Source of the DNA: Candidatus Saccharicenans subterraneus
GTDB taxonomy: Bacteria; Acidobacteriota; Aminicenantia; Aminicenantales; Saccharicenantaceae
Direction: 5' to 3'
DNA: 64,000 bases
Assembly: GCA_003426165.1 (NCBI GenBank)
Contig: QUAH01000006.1
Coordinates: 1-64,000 of the forward strand
The notes beneath the pieces were generated by a model that saw only the letters and a program-made list of their open reading frames with translations, was not told the DNA's origin and ran no database searches. Positions 8,753 to 16,451 of the stretch are shown here, in pieces. How positions within the stretch are numbered: the stretch's first letter is position 1; each line of letters begins with the position of its first letter. The position numbers and the translations under genes are program-made.

Positions 8753-9421
8753 TTAATCTGCCGGATTATCCCTGGCTGCCCTCCTCCGCCTTCTTTCCTT
8801 CCAGACACTGACCGCTGCCGGCACCAGGGAAATCAGGATTATGGCTACAATGACCAGCGAGAAATTTTTCTTGACCACGGGGATGTTGCCGAAGAAATAA
8901 CCACCGAACAGGAAGAGCGAGACCCACAACAGGCTGCCGACAAAGCTGTAAAGGAGGAACCTGAGGTAGTTCATCCTCGCGATTCCGGCCACGAACGGAG
9001 CAAAGGTTCGGATAAAGGGCATGAAGCGGGCGATGACGATGGTGATGTTGCCGTATTTTTCGTAGAAACGACGGGTTTTTTCCAGGTACTCGCGGTTGAA
9101 AAACCGGCTTCTCTCCTTCTTGAAAACCCCCGGCCCTACTTTTGACCCTATCCAGTAATTGGTGATGTTCCCGACAAAGGCGGCCAGGGTCAGCAGCAGG
9201 AAAAGACCCAGGATGTTCAGGTTGCCGATGGCCGAGACGGCTCCCACCGCAAACAGCAGAGAATCCCCCGGGAAAAAAGGTGTAACTACGAACCCGGTCT
9301 CCGAAAAAATTACGAAAAACAGGATCAGGTAAGTCCATAGCCCGTACTGATGGACAATATCCACCACGTAGCGGTCAAGATGTATCGCAATGTCGAACAG
9401 CTTCTTGATGAAGTCCAGCAA
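8753..9421 (-). CDS. DedA family membrane protein
   Basis: About 222 residues from a TTG at 9421, chosen because GGAAGGA lies 6 bases upstream and the product then has the usual DedA length. An in-frame ATG at 9595 would add 58 residues with no hydrophobic or conserved character and no ribosome-binding site. The DedA/SNARE-associated core is clear: FSETGFVVTPFFPGDSLLFA, GNITNYWIGSKVG, and FARFMPFIRTFAPFVAGI-like RFMPFIRTFAPFVAGIARM. Several membrane segments surround these and the C-terminus ends in a basic cytoplasmic tail (KERRRRRAA). DedA proteins include lipid-carrier flippases such as undecaprenyl-phosphate recyclers; the substrate here is not decided. Confidence 0.85.
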   Translation of the reverse strand: MLDFIKKLFDIAIHLDRYVVDIVHQYGLWTYLILFFVIFSETGFVVTPFFPGDSLLFAVGAVSAIGNLNILGLFLLLTLAAFVGNITNYWIGSKVGPGVFKKERSRFFNREYLEKTRRFYEKYGNITIVIARFMPFIRTFAPFVAGIARMNYLRFLLYSFVGSLLWVSLFLFGGYFFGNIPVVKKNFSLVIVAIILISLVPAAVSVWKERRRRRAARDNPAD

Positions 9422-9603
9422 GTTGATTCCTTCCCTATCGGCCAGAGTCAGCTTTCTCGCAGAAAAATTACTATACTTATTTTCGTTCCGGCTTACAAGG
9501 GATTTATTAGCCAGGTATCGGAAAGAAGAAATTGGCCGCGGCAAGCTACCGGCTTTAACCGGCTCTGGTATAATTAGCCTGGAAAAGAGGTTCATAAAAC
9601 AGG

Positions 9604-10593
9604 ATGGACAGGGAATTCTGGCTGCAACGGAAACTGGAAGCCATAGACCGGGCGTTGGACAGGCTGTCCCCTCAGGAAGCTGACTGCACCCTCTGCCCGC
9701 GGCACTGCCACGTAAACCGCACCAGGGGAGAAACCGGAGTCTGCCAGACCGGCAGCCAGGCCCGGGTTTCGGTGGGCCTGCTTCATTTCGGCGAAGAACC
9801 GGTCCTCAGCGGCCGGGGACAACCGGCCGGGGCCAGGGGTTCGGGCACAATCTTCTTCACCGGTTGTAACCTGAAGTGCCTTTTCTGCCAGAATTTTCAG
9901 CTGAGCTGGCTCAACGAGGGAAAGCTGCGGACCGATGAACAGCTGGCCGAGCTGATGCTTCAACTCCAGCAGCGGGGGGCCCTGAACATAAACTTCGTTT
10001 CCCCCACCCACGTCATCCTGCCCATTCTCCGGGCCCTTAAAATTGCCTACCGCCGGGGGCTGTCCATTCCCCTGGTTTATAACTCCAACGGATATGATTC
10101 CCTGGAGGTGGTGGAGCAATTGCGGGGAATCGTGGACATTTACCTGCCGGACCTCAAGTACGTGTCATCAGAACTTTCCCGCAGGTATTCTTCGGCCCCG
10201 GACTACTTTGAACAGGCCAGGCTGGCCCTGCAGGAAATGTACATCCAGCAGCCGGACCTGGTAATAGACGAGCGGGAGATTGCCCGGCAGGGCCTGATCA
10301 TCAGGCACCTGGTTCTTCCCGGCTCGGCCGACGATTCCATCCGGGTCCTGGAGTGGATAGCCGAAAACCTGTCAACCGGTGTGGGGCTCAGCCTGATGAG
10401 CCAGTACCATCCCTGCTACAAGGCCCCGGCCGAGATCCAGCGGGAAATCACCAGGGAGGAATACCACCGGGTGATGCAGAGGGCGCTGGACCTGGGTTTT
10501 GAGCACCTTTTCCTGCAGCCCGAACCCTTCCAGCAGGACGAACACCTGGTTCCGGATTTCAGGCGCAAGGATCCCTTCCGCTGGAAAAATTAA
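9604..10593 (+). CDS. PflX-type radical SAM Fe-S protein
   Basis: 329 residues. The radical SAM cluster motif Cx3Cx2C is at Cys88, Cys92 and Cys95 (TGCNLKCLFCQN). An N-terminal cysteine cluster (Cys28, Cys31, Cys35, Cys47) precedes it, as in the PflX/COG1313 group. The sequence continues with NFVSPTHVILPIL, VYNSNGYDSLEVV and YLPDLKY, all typical of activase-like radical SAM proteins. Family members resemble pyruvate formate-lyase activases, but their substrate proteins are generally unknown. No glycyl radical enzyme is in the window. The gene is divergent from the DedA gene. Confidence 0.88.
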   Translation: MDREFWLQRKLEAIDRALDRLSPQEADCTLCPRHCHVNRTRGETGVCQTGSQARVSVGLLHFGEEPVLSGRGQPAGARGSGTIFFTGCNLKCLFCQNFQLSWLNEGKLRTDEQLAELMLQLQQRGALNINFVSPTHVILPILRALKIAYRRGLSIPLVYNSNGYDSLEVVEQLRGIVDIYLPDLKYVSSELSRRYSSAPDYFEQARLALQEMYIQQPDLVIDEREIARQGLIIRHLVLPGSADDSIRVLEWIAENLSTGVGLSLMSQYHPCYKAPAEIQREITREEYHRVMQRALDLGFEHLFLQPEPFQQDEHLVPDFRRKDPFRWKN

Positions 10594-10671
10594 AGGCTAA
10601 AAAACCTTAATTGACGAGGCATTTAATCATCTTGAAGGTCGAGTCCTATACTTTTCGATAAAGTTAACCCG

Positions 10672-10913
10672 ACTGGAATCCCTCCGTTATGCTGCTGTCC
10701 TCTTATGCTCGGAGAACTTAAGCAACATTTCTTGCTGTCAGGATACCAGCAGGGGTTGAGTTCTATGCTGCCTGGCGAAGACTGTTTCAGTTAGAAACAA
10801 GCGGGTACTGAGCTTTCGGAAAGCGGACTAATAGACCTACCCACTCTCAGGCTGAAAGATCGGGGATATAGTTCTCCTCCCCGGATCAAATACCGGTAGG
10901 GACAGACTCCAGT
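10672..10913. ncRNA. Candidate structured RNA of unknown family
   Basis: The gap between two convergent genes has no open frame but contains nested complementarities. ACTGGA and CCCTCCG (10672-10677, 10680-10686) pair with CGG.AGGG and TCCAGT (10894-10896, 10898-10901, 10908-10913). GGAGAACT (10711-10718) is perfectly complementary to AGTTCTCC (10870-10877). GCCTG/CAGGC (10770-10774/10848-10852), GGGTA/TACCC (10803-10807/10838-10842) and GCTTT/AAAGC (10812-10816/10820-10824) nest inside, and TGTTTC/GAAACA (10783-10788/10794-10799) forms a side hairpin. GATCGGGGA/TCCCCGGATC (10858-10866/10878-10887) exposes AGTTCTCC in its loop, allowing a pseudoknot or switch. The strand is undecided. It lacks recognisable 6S, RNase P, tmRNA or SRP cores. 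Confidence 0.4.
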
Positions 10914-10934
10914 TGAAAAAGCCTGACTGTGGTC

Positions 10935-11567
10935 TTACTCGTAAACCAGGATTTCTACCCGGCGGTTCTTGGCCCGGCCTTCCCGCGTGGTATTCTCGGC
11001 CACCGGCTTGGAGCTGCCCAGGCTGACCGCGGACATCCGGTGCAGCGGAATGCGGTGTGTCTTGTAGAGGTACATCATGACCGCTTCGGCCCTTTTCTGG
11101 CCAAGGTAAATATTGACCTCTTCCGGACCGGTGTTGTCGGTGTGACCCTGGATTTCCAGGTAGACACCCTTGTTCTCCTCTATCAACCTCTGAACGAAGC
11201 GGTCGATGGCGGCCTTGGCCTCGGGGCTGAGCTCGGCGCTGTTGAAGGCAAACTTGGCCTCGTCGTTGCTGAGGGTAGCAGTCATCACCAGGTTGCCGCG
11301 GATGAGGGTTTTGACCTCTTCGATCTTACCGTCAACCTGCTTGAACTGGGTATCGTGCTTGCCGATGAGCTCGCCGATGGTGGCCAGCTTCTCATCGTGC
11401 TCCCTGATTCTTTTCTGGGCTTCTTCGATTTCACTGGAAACGGCCGCCACTTTCTGGTCAATGGCCGCCACTTCCGTGCTTACGTACTTCTTGGTGGCAC
11501 AGCTGGTGCCGACAATGGCCAGAGCGATTACCAGGACCGATGCATAAAAAAGAAAACTCTTTTTCAT
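10935..11567 (-). CDS. OmpA/Pal-like peptidoglycan-binding lipoprotein
   Basis: 210 residues. A lipoprotein signal ends at IVGTSC with the lipidated Cys23. Residues about 30-95 are a coiled coil (repeated EIEEAQKRIREHDEKL pattern). Residues 105-210 are an OmpA C-terminal domain: FAFNSAELSPEAKAAID, IQGHTDNTGPEEVN with the ligand-binding Asp, QKRAEAVMMYL and REGRAKNRRVEI with the peptidoglycan-contacting Arg. It should tether the outer membrane to peptidoglycan from the periplasm, which implies a diderm cell. AAAGGAGG lies upstream of the ATG. It is not next to tol genes here, so I do not name it pal. Confidence 0.9.
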   Translation of the reverse strand: MKKSFLFYASVLVIALAIVGTSCATKKYVSTEVAAIDQKVAAVSSEIEEAQKRIREHDEKLATIGELIGKHDTQFKQVDGKIEEVKTLIRGNLVMTATLSNDEAKFAFNSAELSPEAKAAIDRFVQRLIEENKGVYLEIQGHTDNTGPEEVNIYLGQKRAEAVMMYLYKTHRIPLHRMSAVSLGSSKPVAENTTREGRAKNRRVEILVYE

Positions 11568-11704
11568 GCCGACCTCCTTTCTATTTATTATGTCGGATTT
11601 TCCTGCCGGTTTAAGAAGTAATTCTTGCCTTTATTATATTCCCTATTTTCCCGGTTGTCATCAATTTATTTTCGTTGCTTTTCCGGGCCTTTCGTCTATT
11701 TACC

Positions 11705-12679
11705 CTAATAACCCTGCCGGGTCCGGATTCGGTAATTGCCCCCGGGGGTGGTGACCATTATTCTTCGGTACTTATCATCTTCCTTGTATGAAGTATACCC
11801 TATGATGTACTGGTGGCTCTGTTCTTTTTTAATCTCGTAAAGCGTTGATAATAAACTCTCTAAATCATCGAGGAAAAAGGCTTTGCCCCCGGTAGCCTCG
11901 GCAAAAAGGTTCAAGGTTTCTACAATTCCCATGGCCGTCAGTCCTGACCTCCTTTTATGCCTGGCCAGTATTTCTTCGGCCCTGGGAATCTTATAACCGA
12001 TGACATAAATGGGCACATCCACCCGTCTGGCAATTTCCAGGGCCTGTTCGGCTGAAGACTGGCTGTCGTTTTCTATGCCATCGGTAATCAGGATCAGGGC
12101 CCTCTTTTCGTTCCTGGCCCGGACCGCATACTGCGGTGAAACGGCCACGGCATCATGGAGGGCAGTCTTGCCGTAGGCTTTCTCCCCATCCAGGGCGGCT
12201 AAGAAAGCCGACCTGTCCTGCGAGTGCCTGGCTGCCACCTCAACCTCGCCGTCAGCAAAAACCAGCAGGGCCAGCTCGTCCTGGGGCGCCAGAATCTTTT
12301 CGGCCAGGACGTGCAGGGCCCGGCGACAGTCTTCAAACTTGTCTTCCAGGGCCATGCTCCCGCTGACATCCAGCAGAACGGTCAAACTCAGGGGGGCCGA
12401 CTGGTCATGCTGAAAGTAGTTTATGGTCCGGCGTTCGCCATTCTCATAGACGATGAAGTCTTTTTCCCCAAGGTCGTTAACATAACGGCCTTTCTTGTCC
12501 TGAACCGTTACGGCAATGGTTATAGCATTTACCGTAACATTATAGGCTGCCTTTTGCTGAGGAACTTTTTGCTCCTTCTCCTGGGCAAGCACTGAGCCGC
12601 CAAGAATCAGCCAGAGCAGAGCGAGTAAGAAAACCCATGTTTTCCGCCTGGCCCTGTAATTTGAATGGCGCATGGTCAT
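11705..12679 (-). CDS. Secreted VWFA-domain protein (Acidobacteria-type)
   Basis: About 324 residues from ATG 12679, chosen because the product then opens with a basic segment and a signal peptide ending near SVLAQ; an in-frame ATG at 12712 adds unlikely residues and ATG 12673 is equally possible. A short beta domain (VTVQDKKGRYVNDLGEKDFIVYENG type) precedes the von Willebrand A domain with the MIDAS motif DVSGSM at about 104-109, GKTALHDAV and ILITDGIEND. The C-terminus (YIIGYTSYKEDDKYRRIMV) matches the VWFA-related family common in Acidobacteriota. Likely a periplasmic or surface metal-dependent adhesion or assembly protein; partner unknown. Confidence 0.85.
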   Translation of the reverse strand: MTMRHSNYRARRKTWVFLLALLWLILGGSVLAQEKEQKVPQQKAAYNVTVNAITIAVTVQDKKGRYVNDLGEKDFIVYENGERRTINYFQHDQSAPLSLTVLLDVSGSMALEDKFEDCRRALHVLAEKILAPQDELALLVFADGEVEVAARHSQDRSAFLAALDGEKAYGKTALHDAVAVSPQYAVRARNEKRALILITDGIENDSQSSAEQALEIARRVDVPIYVIGYKIPRAEEILARHKRRSGLTAMGIVETLNLFAEATGGKAFFLDDLESLLSTLYEIKKEQSHQYIIGYTSYKEDDKYRRIMVTTPGGNYRIRTRQGY

Positions 12680-13027
12680 CTTAAAGATAGCACACGGGGG
12701 ACATCCCGGCAATCAAGCCGGCCCTTTAATTTTAGTCGGCCCGGTTAAGTTCGTTTCAAATAATCAGGCCAGCCTGGAAGCCGGCCCGGTTCTGATGTAT
12801 GGCCGAAGTGAACTCTTGAGTTTTCAGGCCTGGTTTTGACCCTGGTCAGAAAAAAACTTTCAATATGATTTCCAGCCAGCATACTTTCTGCATATATAGC
12901 ATAGGCATATAAGCCCACCCCGGGGAATTTTTCCCGTTCATTCTCTATAAGCGGAATTGCTGGCAATCAGAATTAAAACTTGGTCAGGCCGAGTTTTTCT
13001 ATAATCTCCTGTGTTTGGCCCTCTCCC
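12680..13027. other. Intergenic region, nothing identified
   Basis: Lies between the start of the VWFA gene and the end of phoU. A short leftward frame at 12745-12966 has no conserved feature or ribosome-binding site. No strong terminator was seen for the pst operon. Confidence 0.4.
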
Positions 13028-13696
13028 CTACTTCAGGCTTTCCGGGTGGTGGCGAACCTGTTCGGCCTTGACCAGGTAAATCACATCCTCGGCAATGTTG
13101 GTGGCGTGGTCGCAGATTCTTTCCAGGTGCCTGGCCACCAGAAGCAGGGCCACCGCCCGGGGAGCGGTGCTGGGGTCTTTGCTCATGTAATCGTTGATCA
13201 GCTCCGACTGCACCAGGTTGCGCAGGTTGTCAGCCTCGTTGTCCCTGAGGATAACTGACCTGGCCAGCTCGGTGTCCTTGTTAACGAAAGAATTGATGGC
13301 GTCCCGAACCATGCCCTGGGACAGGGTGGCCAGCTTGGGAATGTCAATCAGAGGTTTCAGCAGGGGCTGGTCGGCAATTTCCAGGACCCTCTGGGCGATG
13401 TCCACGGCCAGGTCGGCGATGCGTTCCAGGTCGGTGGCGATTTTCATCGACATCACGATAAAGCGCAGGTCAGCCGCGGCCGGCTGGTAGAGGGCTATCA
13501 GGTTCAGGCACTTTTCCTCTATGGCCAGGTCCAGGTTGTCGATGCGGTCGTCATCCTTGATTATCGCTTCAGCTTTTTCCCGGCTCAAATCCCTGAGAGC
13601 CTTGATGGAATTGCCTATGGCCGCTTCGGCCTCGGCACTCATCTCCAGAATTTTCTTGTTAAGTTCCAGCAACTCCTCGTCAAAATATCTGGTCAT
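13028..13696 (-). CDS. phoU: Phosphate signalling protein PhoU
   Basis: 222 residues, standard length. Two repeats of a three-helix bundle are visible, each with a metal-binding helix: DLERIADLAVDIAQRV and HLERICDHATNIAEDVIYL. The N-terminus MTRYFDEELLELNKKI matches PhoU. The protein links the Pst transporter to a phosphate-sensing kinase and restrains Pho signalling and phosphate uptake. It is the last gene of the pst operon, 36 bp after pstB1. AAAGGAGG precedes the ATG. No PhoR/PhoB pair is in the window. Confidence 0.95.
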   Translation of the reverse strand: MTRYFDEELLELNKKILEMSAEAEAAIGNSIKALRDLSREKAEAIIKDDDRIDNLDLAIEEKCLNLIALYQPAAADLRFIVMSMKIATDLERIADLAVDIAQRVLEIADQPLLKPLIDIPKLATLSQGMVRDAINSFVNKDTELARSVILRDNEADNLRNLVQSELINDYMSKDPSTAPRAVALLLVARHLERICDHATNIAEDVIYLVKAEQVRHHPESLK

Positions 13697-13732
13697 TTCA
13701 GCCTCCTTTTCCAGCTGCCCTGGTCAGTTATC

Positions 13733-14500
13733 TTAACCAAAACGGCCGGTAATATAATCTTCAGTCCGCTTATCCCGGGGACTGGTAAAAATCTGGTTGG
13801 TCTCGCCGAATTCCACCAGGTCACCCAGCAGGAAGTAACCCGTGTAATCGGACACCCGGGCCGCCTGCTGCATGTTATGGGTGACGATGACTATAGTATA
13901 GTCTCGCTTGAGTTCGTACATCAAATCTTCGATCCGGGCCGTGGCCACCGGGTCCAGGGCCGAGCAGGGTTCATCCATCAGCACCACTTCAGGCTCAACT
14001 GCCAGCAACCGGGCAATGCACAACCGCTGCTGCTGCTCACCGGTCAGCTTCAGGGCATTATCGTGAAGCCGGTCCTTGAGCTCCTCCCAGAGGTTGACCG
14101 CCTGCAGGCTGCGGTGGAGCTTTTCTTCAAGGAAATTGGGTTCGGTCCGACCGTGAACCCTGAGCCCGTAGGTGATGTTGTCGGCAATGCTCAGCGGAAA
14201 GGGATTCGGCCTCTGGAAAACCATTCCCACCTTTCTCCGCAGTTCCAGCAGGTCGGTCTCCGGGTCGAAAATGTTCTTGCCCTCGAACAGGACCTCACCC
14301 TCTGTCCGGCAGCCTTCAATCAGGTCGTTCATCCGGTTGAGGGCCCTCAGGAAGGTAGATTTCCCGCAGCCCGACGGTCCGATCAGAGCGGTGATGCGGT
14401 TGGTCTGGATGTCAAGGTTGATATTTCTGAGCGCCTGGAATTTGCCGTAAAAGACGTTTAAGTTCCTGACCTCGATGATATTCTTCCTGGTAGCGCTCAT
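13733..14500 (-). CDS. pstB: Phosphate ABC transporter ATPase PstB, copy 1 (defective signature motif)
   Basis: 255 residues, typical PstB length. Walker [10 protein letters not shown] (41-49), Q-loop Gln96 in [10 protein letters not shown], Walker B VVLMDEP (172-178, catalytic Glu177), D-loop SALD and H-loop His208 (VTHNM) are all canonical. The ABC signature, normally LSGGQ, reads LTGEQ at 152-156, so the second glycine is a glutamate. This is the mirror image of the adjacent second PstB, which has a normal signature but altered nucleotide-binding residues. Together they probably form the ATPase heterodimer of the Pst importer on the inner face of the membrane. A GAGG element lies upstream of the ATG. 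A 330-bp gap with TTAAC repeats separates it from pstB2, so pstB1-phoU may have its own promoter. Confidence 0.93.
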   Translation of the reverse strand: MSATRKNIIEVRNLNVFYGKFQALRNINLDIQTNRITALIGPSGCGKSTFLRALNRMNDLIEGCRTEGEVLFEGKNIFDPETDLLELRRKVGMVFQRPNPFPLSIADNITYGLRVHGRTEPNFLEEKLHRSLQAVNLWEELKDRLHDNALKLTGEQQQRLCIARLLAVEPEVVLMDEPCSALDPVATARIEDLMYELKRDYTIVIVTHNMQQAARVSDYTGYFLLGDLVEFGETNQIFTSPRDKRTEDYITGRFG

Positions 14501-14830
14501 GATGACTGCTTCCTCACCTCTTTTCCGGGTCGACAGCCTGGCCGGGGACAGCCGCCGGGAATTCCTGGCCCCGGTTTATGACCGGAAGTTTCTGCCGGCA
14601 ATTTACCCTCTCCGGCTGGTTTAAGTTCTCCGGCCAGCCCAATTCCCTAACAGAGGTCCAATTCATTCCCGACCGGGGTTTGATGACATTGGCCATAACC
14701 ATTTATCCAGTCTCCAATCTTATATCCAACCCACGTTAAAATATGTTAAGCACTCCGTTAAAATTTCATAAAGCCGGGATGGACTCAAAATTCCCCCCGG
14801 CCCGAACAGGTTTCCTTTGGTCATCGTTCT
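14501..14830. other. Gap between the two pstB genes
   Basis: This 330-bp gap interrupts an otherwise tightly packed operon. A leftward frame of 62 codons (14514-14702) has no recognisable domain and is probably not coding. The upstream part (14735-14761) carries the TTAAC repeats annotated separately. It may hold a second promoter for pstB1-phoU. Confidence 0.5.
14735..14761 (-). promoter_or_regulatory. Pho-box-like triple TTAAC repeat
   Basis: On the minus strand TTAAC occurs three times, at 14757-14761, 14745-14749 and 14735-14739, with 12- and 10-bp periods. This resembles the tandem TTAACA-type half-sites at about 11-bp spacing bound by PhoP of Gram-positive bacteria. It lies 235 bp upstream of pstB1. 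Resemblance to a PHO box is inference. Confidence 0.35.
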
Positions 14831-15589
14831 TCACCCAAACTTTCCTTCCAGGTAGGCCTCGGTCCGCTTGTCGGAGGGCCTGGTAAAGACCACCGGTGTT
14901 TCGTCTATCTCCACCAGTTCTCCCATCAGGAAAAAGGCCGTCCGGTCGGCCACCCTGGCTGCCTGCTTGGTGTTGTTAGTCACCAGGATTATGGTGTAAT
15001 CCTTTTTAAGGGTCCTTAGCGAGTCTTCAATTTTCATGGTGGAAATGGGGTCCAGTCCAGAGGTCGGCTCATCCAGCATGATGTACTGCGGCTTCAGGGC
15101 CAGCACCCTGGCAATGCACAGCCGTTGCTGCTGCCCCCCCGAGAGTTTAAGGGCACTGGTATGCAGCCGGTCCTTGACCTCTGCCCACAGCCCGGCCTTT
15201 TCCAGCGAGTCCTCCACAATCCGGTCCAGCTCCCTGCGGTTATTGTTTCCCAGCAAGCGAACGCCAAAGACTATGTTCTCATAGATGGTCAGGGGCAAGG
15301 GTACCGGGGTGGCGAAGACCATGCCCAGCTTTCTTCTCAGGGCCACCACATCCACCTCCGGCCCGTAGATGTCCTGGTCATCGACCAGGATTTTCCCTTC
15401 CACCCGCGAGCCGGGTATCAGGTCGTTAAGCCGGTTGAGGCAGGCCAGGAAGGTGGACTTGCCGCTCCTGGCCGGCCCGATGATGCCCAGGATTTCATTG
15501 CGGTAGACATCAAGGTTGATGTTGTTCAGGCTGCGGGTCTCCCCGTAATAATGGCTGAAATCCCGGACGAGTATGCCTCTCTGTTTCAT
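14831..15589 (-). CDS. PstB paralogue, copy 2 (altered Walker A, Q-loop and H-loop)
   Basis: 252 residues, clearly PstB-like along its length. The signature LSGGQ (149-153) and Walker B IMLDEP with Glu174 are intact. Walker A reads GPARSGKST (38-46), with Arg41 in place of the conserved glycine, though Lys44 stays. The Q-loop glutamine is Ala93 (MVFATPVPLP) and the H-loop histidine is Asn205 (VTNNT). These changes match a degenerate nucleotide site that pairs with the defective signature of PstB1. The gene begins 3 bp after pstA ends, so it is translationally coupled to the permease genes. Alone it would be expected to hydrolyse ATP poorly. Confidence 0.92.
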   Translation of the reverse strand: MKQRGILVRDFSHYYGETRSLNNINLDVYRNEILGIIGPARSGKSTFLACLNRLNDLIPGSRVEGKILVDDQDIYGPEVDVVALRRKLGMVFATPVPLPLTIYENIVFGVRLLGNNNRRELDRIVEDSLEKAGLWAEVKDRLHTSALKLSGGQQQRLCIARVLALKPQYIMLDEPTSGLDPISTMKIEDSLRTLKKDYTIILVTNNTKQAARVADRTAFFLMGELVEIDETPVVFTRPSDKRTEAYLEGKFG

Positions 15590-15592
15590 GGT

Positions 15593-16450
15593 TTAAGATT
15601 TCCGCTTTATGTACTTTTCCATCAAGTAATAGGTGACGATGTTGATGACCAGGATAGATATGACCAGCACCGCGGCCGTACCGTAGGCCTTGGGCATGGA
15701 CACTCCCTCCTTGGCCAGGATGTAAAAATGGACCGACATGGTCCGCGAGGAAGAAAAGAGCGAGGTGGGCATCCTCAGGGCCGAACCGGCGGTAAAGATG
15801 ACCGCAGCCGTTTCCCCGATGCTCCGCCCGATGCTCAGGATGACCCCGGTCACAATTCCCGGGATGGCCGAGGGCAGGACCACCCGCGTAACCGTCTGCC
15901 AGCGGGTGCTGCCCAGAGAAAAGCTGACCAGGCGGTAAGCCGACGGCACGGCCTTGATGGCCTCCTCGCTGGTCCTGATTATGGTCGGCAGGACCATGAA
16001 GGCCAGGGTCAAACCGCCGCTCAGGATGGACCAGCCGAACTTAAGTTTATTGACAAAAAGTATGAAGCCAAACAGGCCAAAGATGATGGAAGGAATCCCG
16101 GCCAGGCACTCGGCTCCAAAGCGGATTATCCTGGTAATCCGGCTCTCCACGGTATACTCGGTCAGGTAAATGGCCGTGCCCACGCCCAGGGGGGTGGCCA
16201 CCAGCAGGGCGATAAAGGTCAGAAAAATCGTGGCCACGATGGTGGAAAGAATCCCGCCCTCCCGGCCCATATCGGCGGGATTCTTGGTCAGAAATTCCAG
16301 GTTGAGCTGGGGCAGGCCGTTTTTCAGGATGACCACCAGGATAAAGACCAGGACCAGAACAGCTATGGAGGTCATAAGATACATGAAGAACTGCACCACC
16401 CTCTGTTCCGTTCTCGGCTGCAACCTTAAATGACCGCCCATCAGACTCAC
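15593..16450 (-). CDS. pstA: Phosphate ABC transporter permease PstA
   Basis: 285 residues with six membrane segments. The permease EAA loop is visible as ALGSTRWQTVTRVVLPSA-like SLGSTRWQTVTRVVLPSAIPG, and GTAIYLTEYT and SIGRSIGETAAVIFTAG are typical PstA/PstC motifs. The start is GTG 16450, preceded by AAAGGA inside the end of pstC; ATG 16441 is a possible alternative. It lies 1 bp from pstC and 3 bp from pstB2, so the genes form one unit. It forms the inner-membrane phosphate channel with PstC. Confidence 0.93.
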   Translation of the reverse strand: MSLMGGHLRLQPRTEQRVVQFFMYLMTSIAVLVLVFILVVILKNGLPQLNLEFLTKNPADMGREGGILSTIVATIFLTFIALLVATPLGVGTAIYLTEYTVESRITRIIRFGAECLAGIPSIIFGLFGFILFVNKLKFGWSILSGGLTLAFMVLPTIIRTSEEAIKAVPSAYRLVSFSLGSTRWQTVTRVVLPSAIPGIVTGVILSIGRSIGETAAVIFTAGSALRMPTSLFSSSRTMSVHFYILAKEGVSMPKAYGTAAVLVISILVINIVTYYLMEKYIKRKS

Positions 16451-16451
16451 C

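Noticed and set aside
10832..10852. Match of ACTAATAGACC and CTCTCAGG to the 23S rRNA 3' end and to glycine riboswitches
   Set aside because: The matches are short and the surrounding sequence does not fit either model; no glycine gene follows and no rRNA operon is present.
12745..12966. 73-codon leftward frame between the VWFA and phoU genes
   Set aside because: No ribosome-binding site, no conserved motif and atypical composition.
15125..16429. Long rightward open frame (434 codons) opposite pstA and pstB2
   Set aside because: It is rich in Gly, Gln, Asp, His and Arg with no conserved domain, and it lies opposite two well-supported genes with clear motifs.
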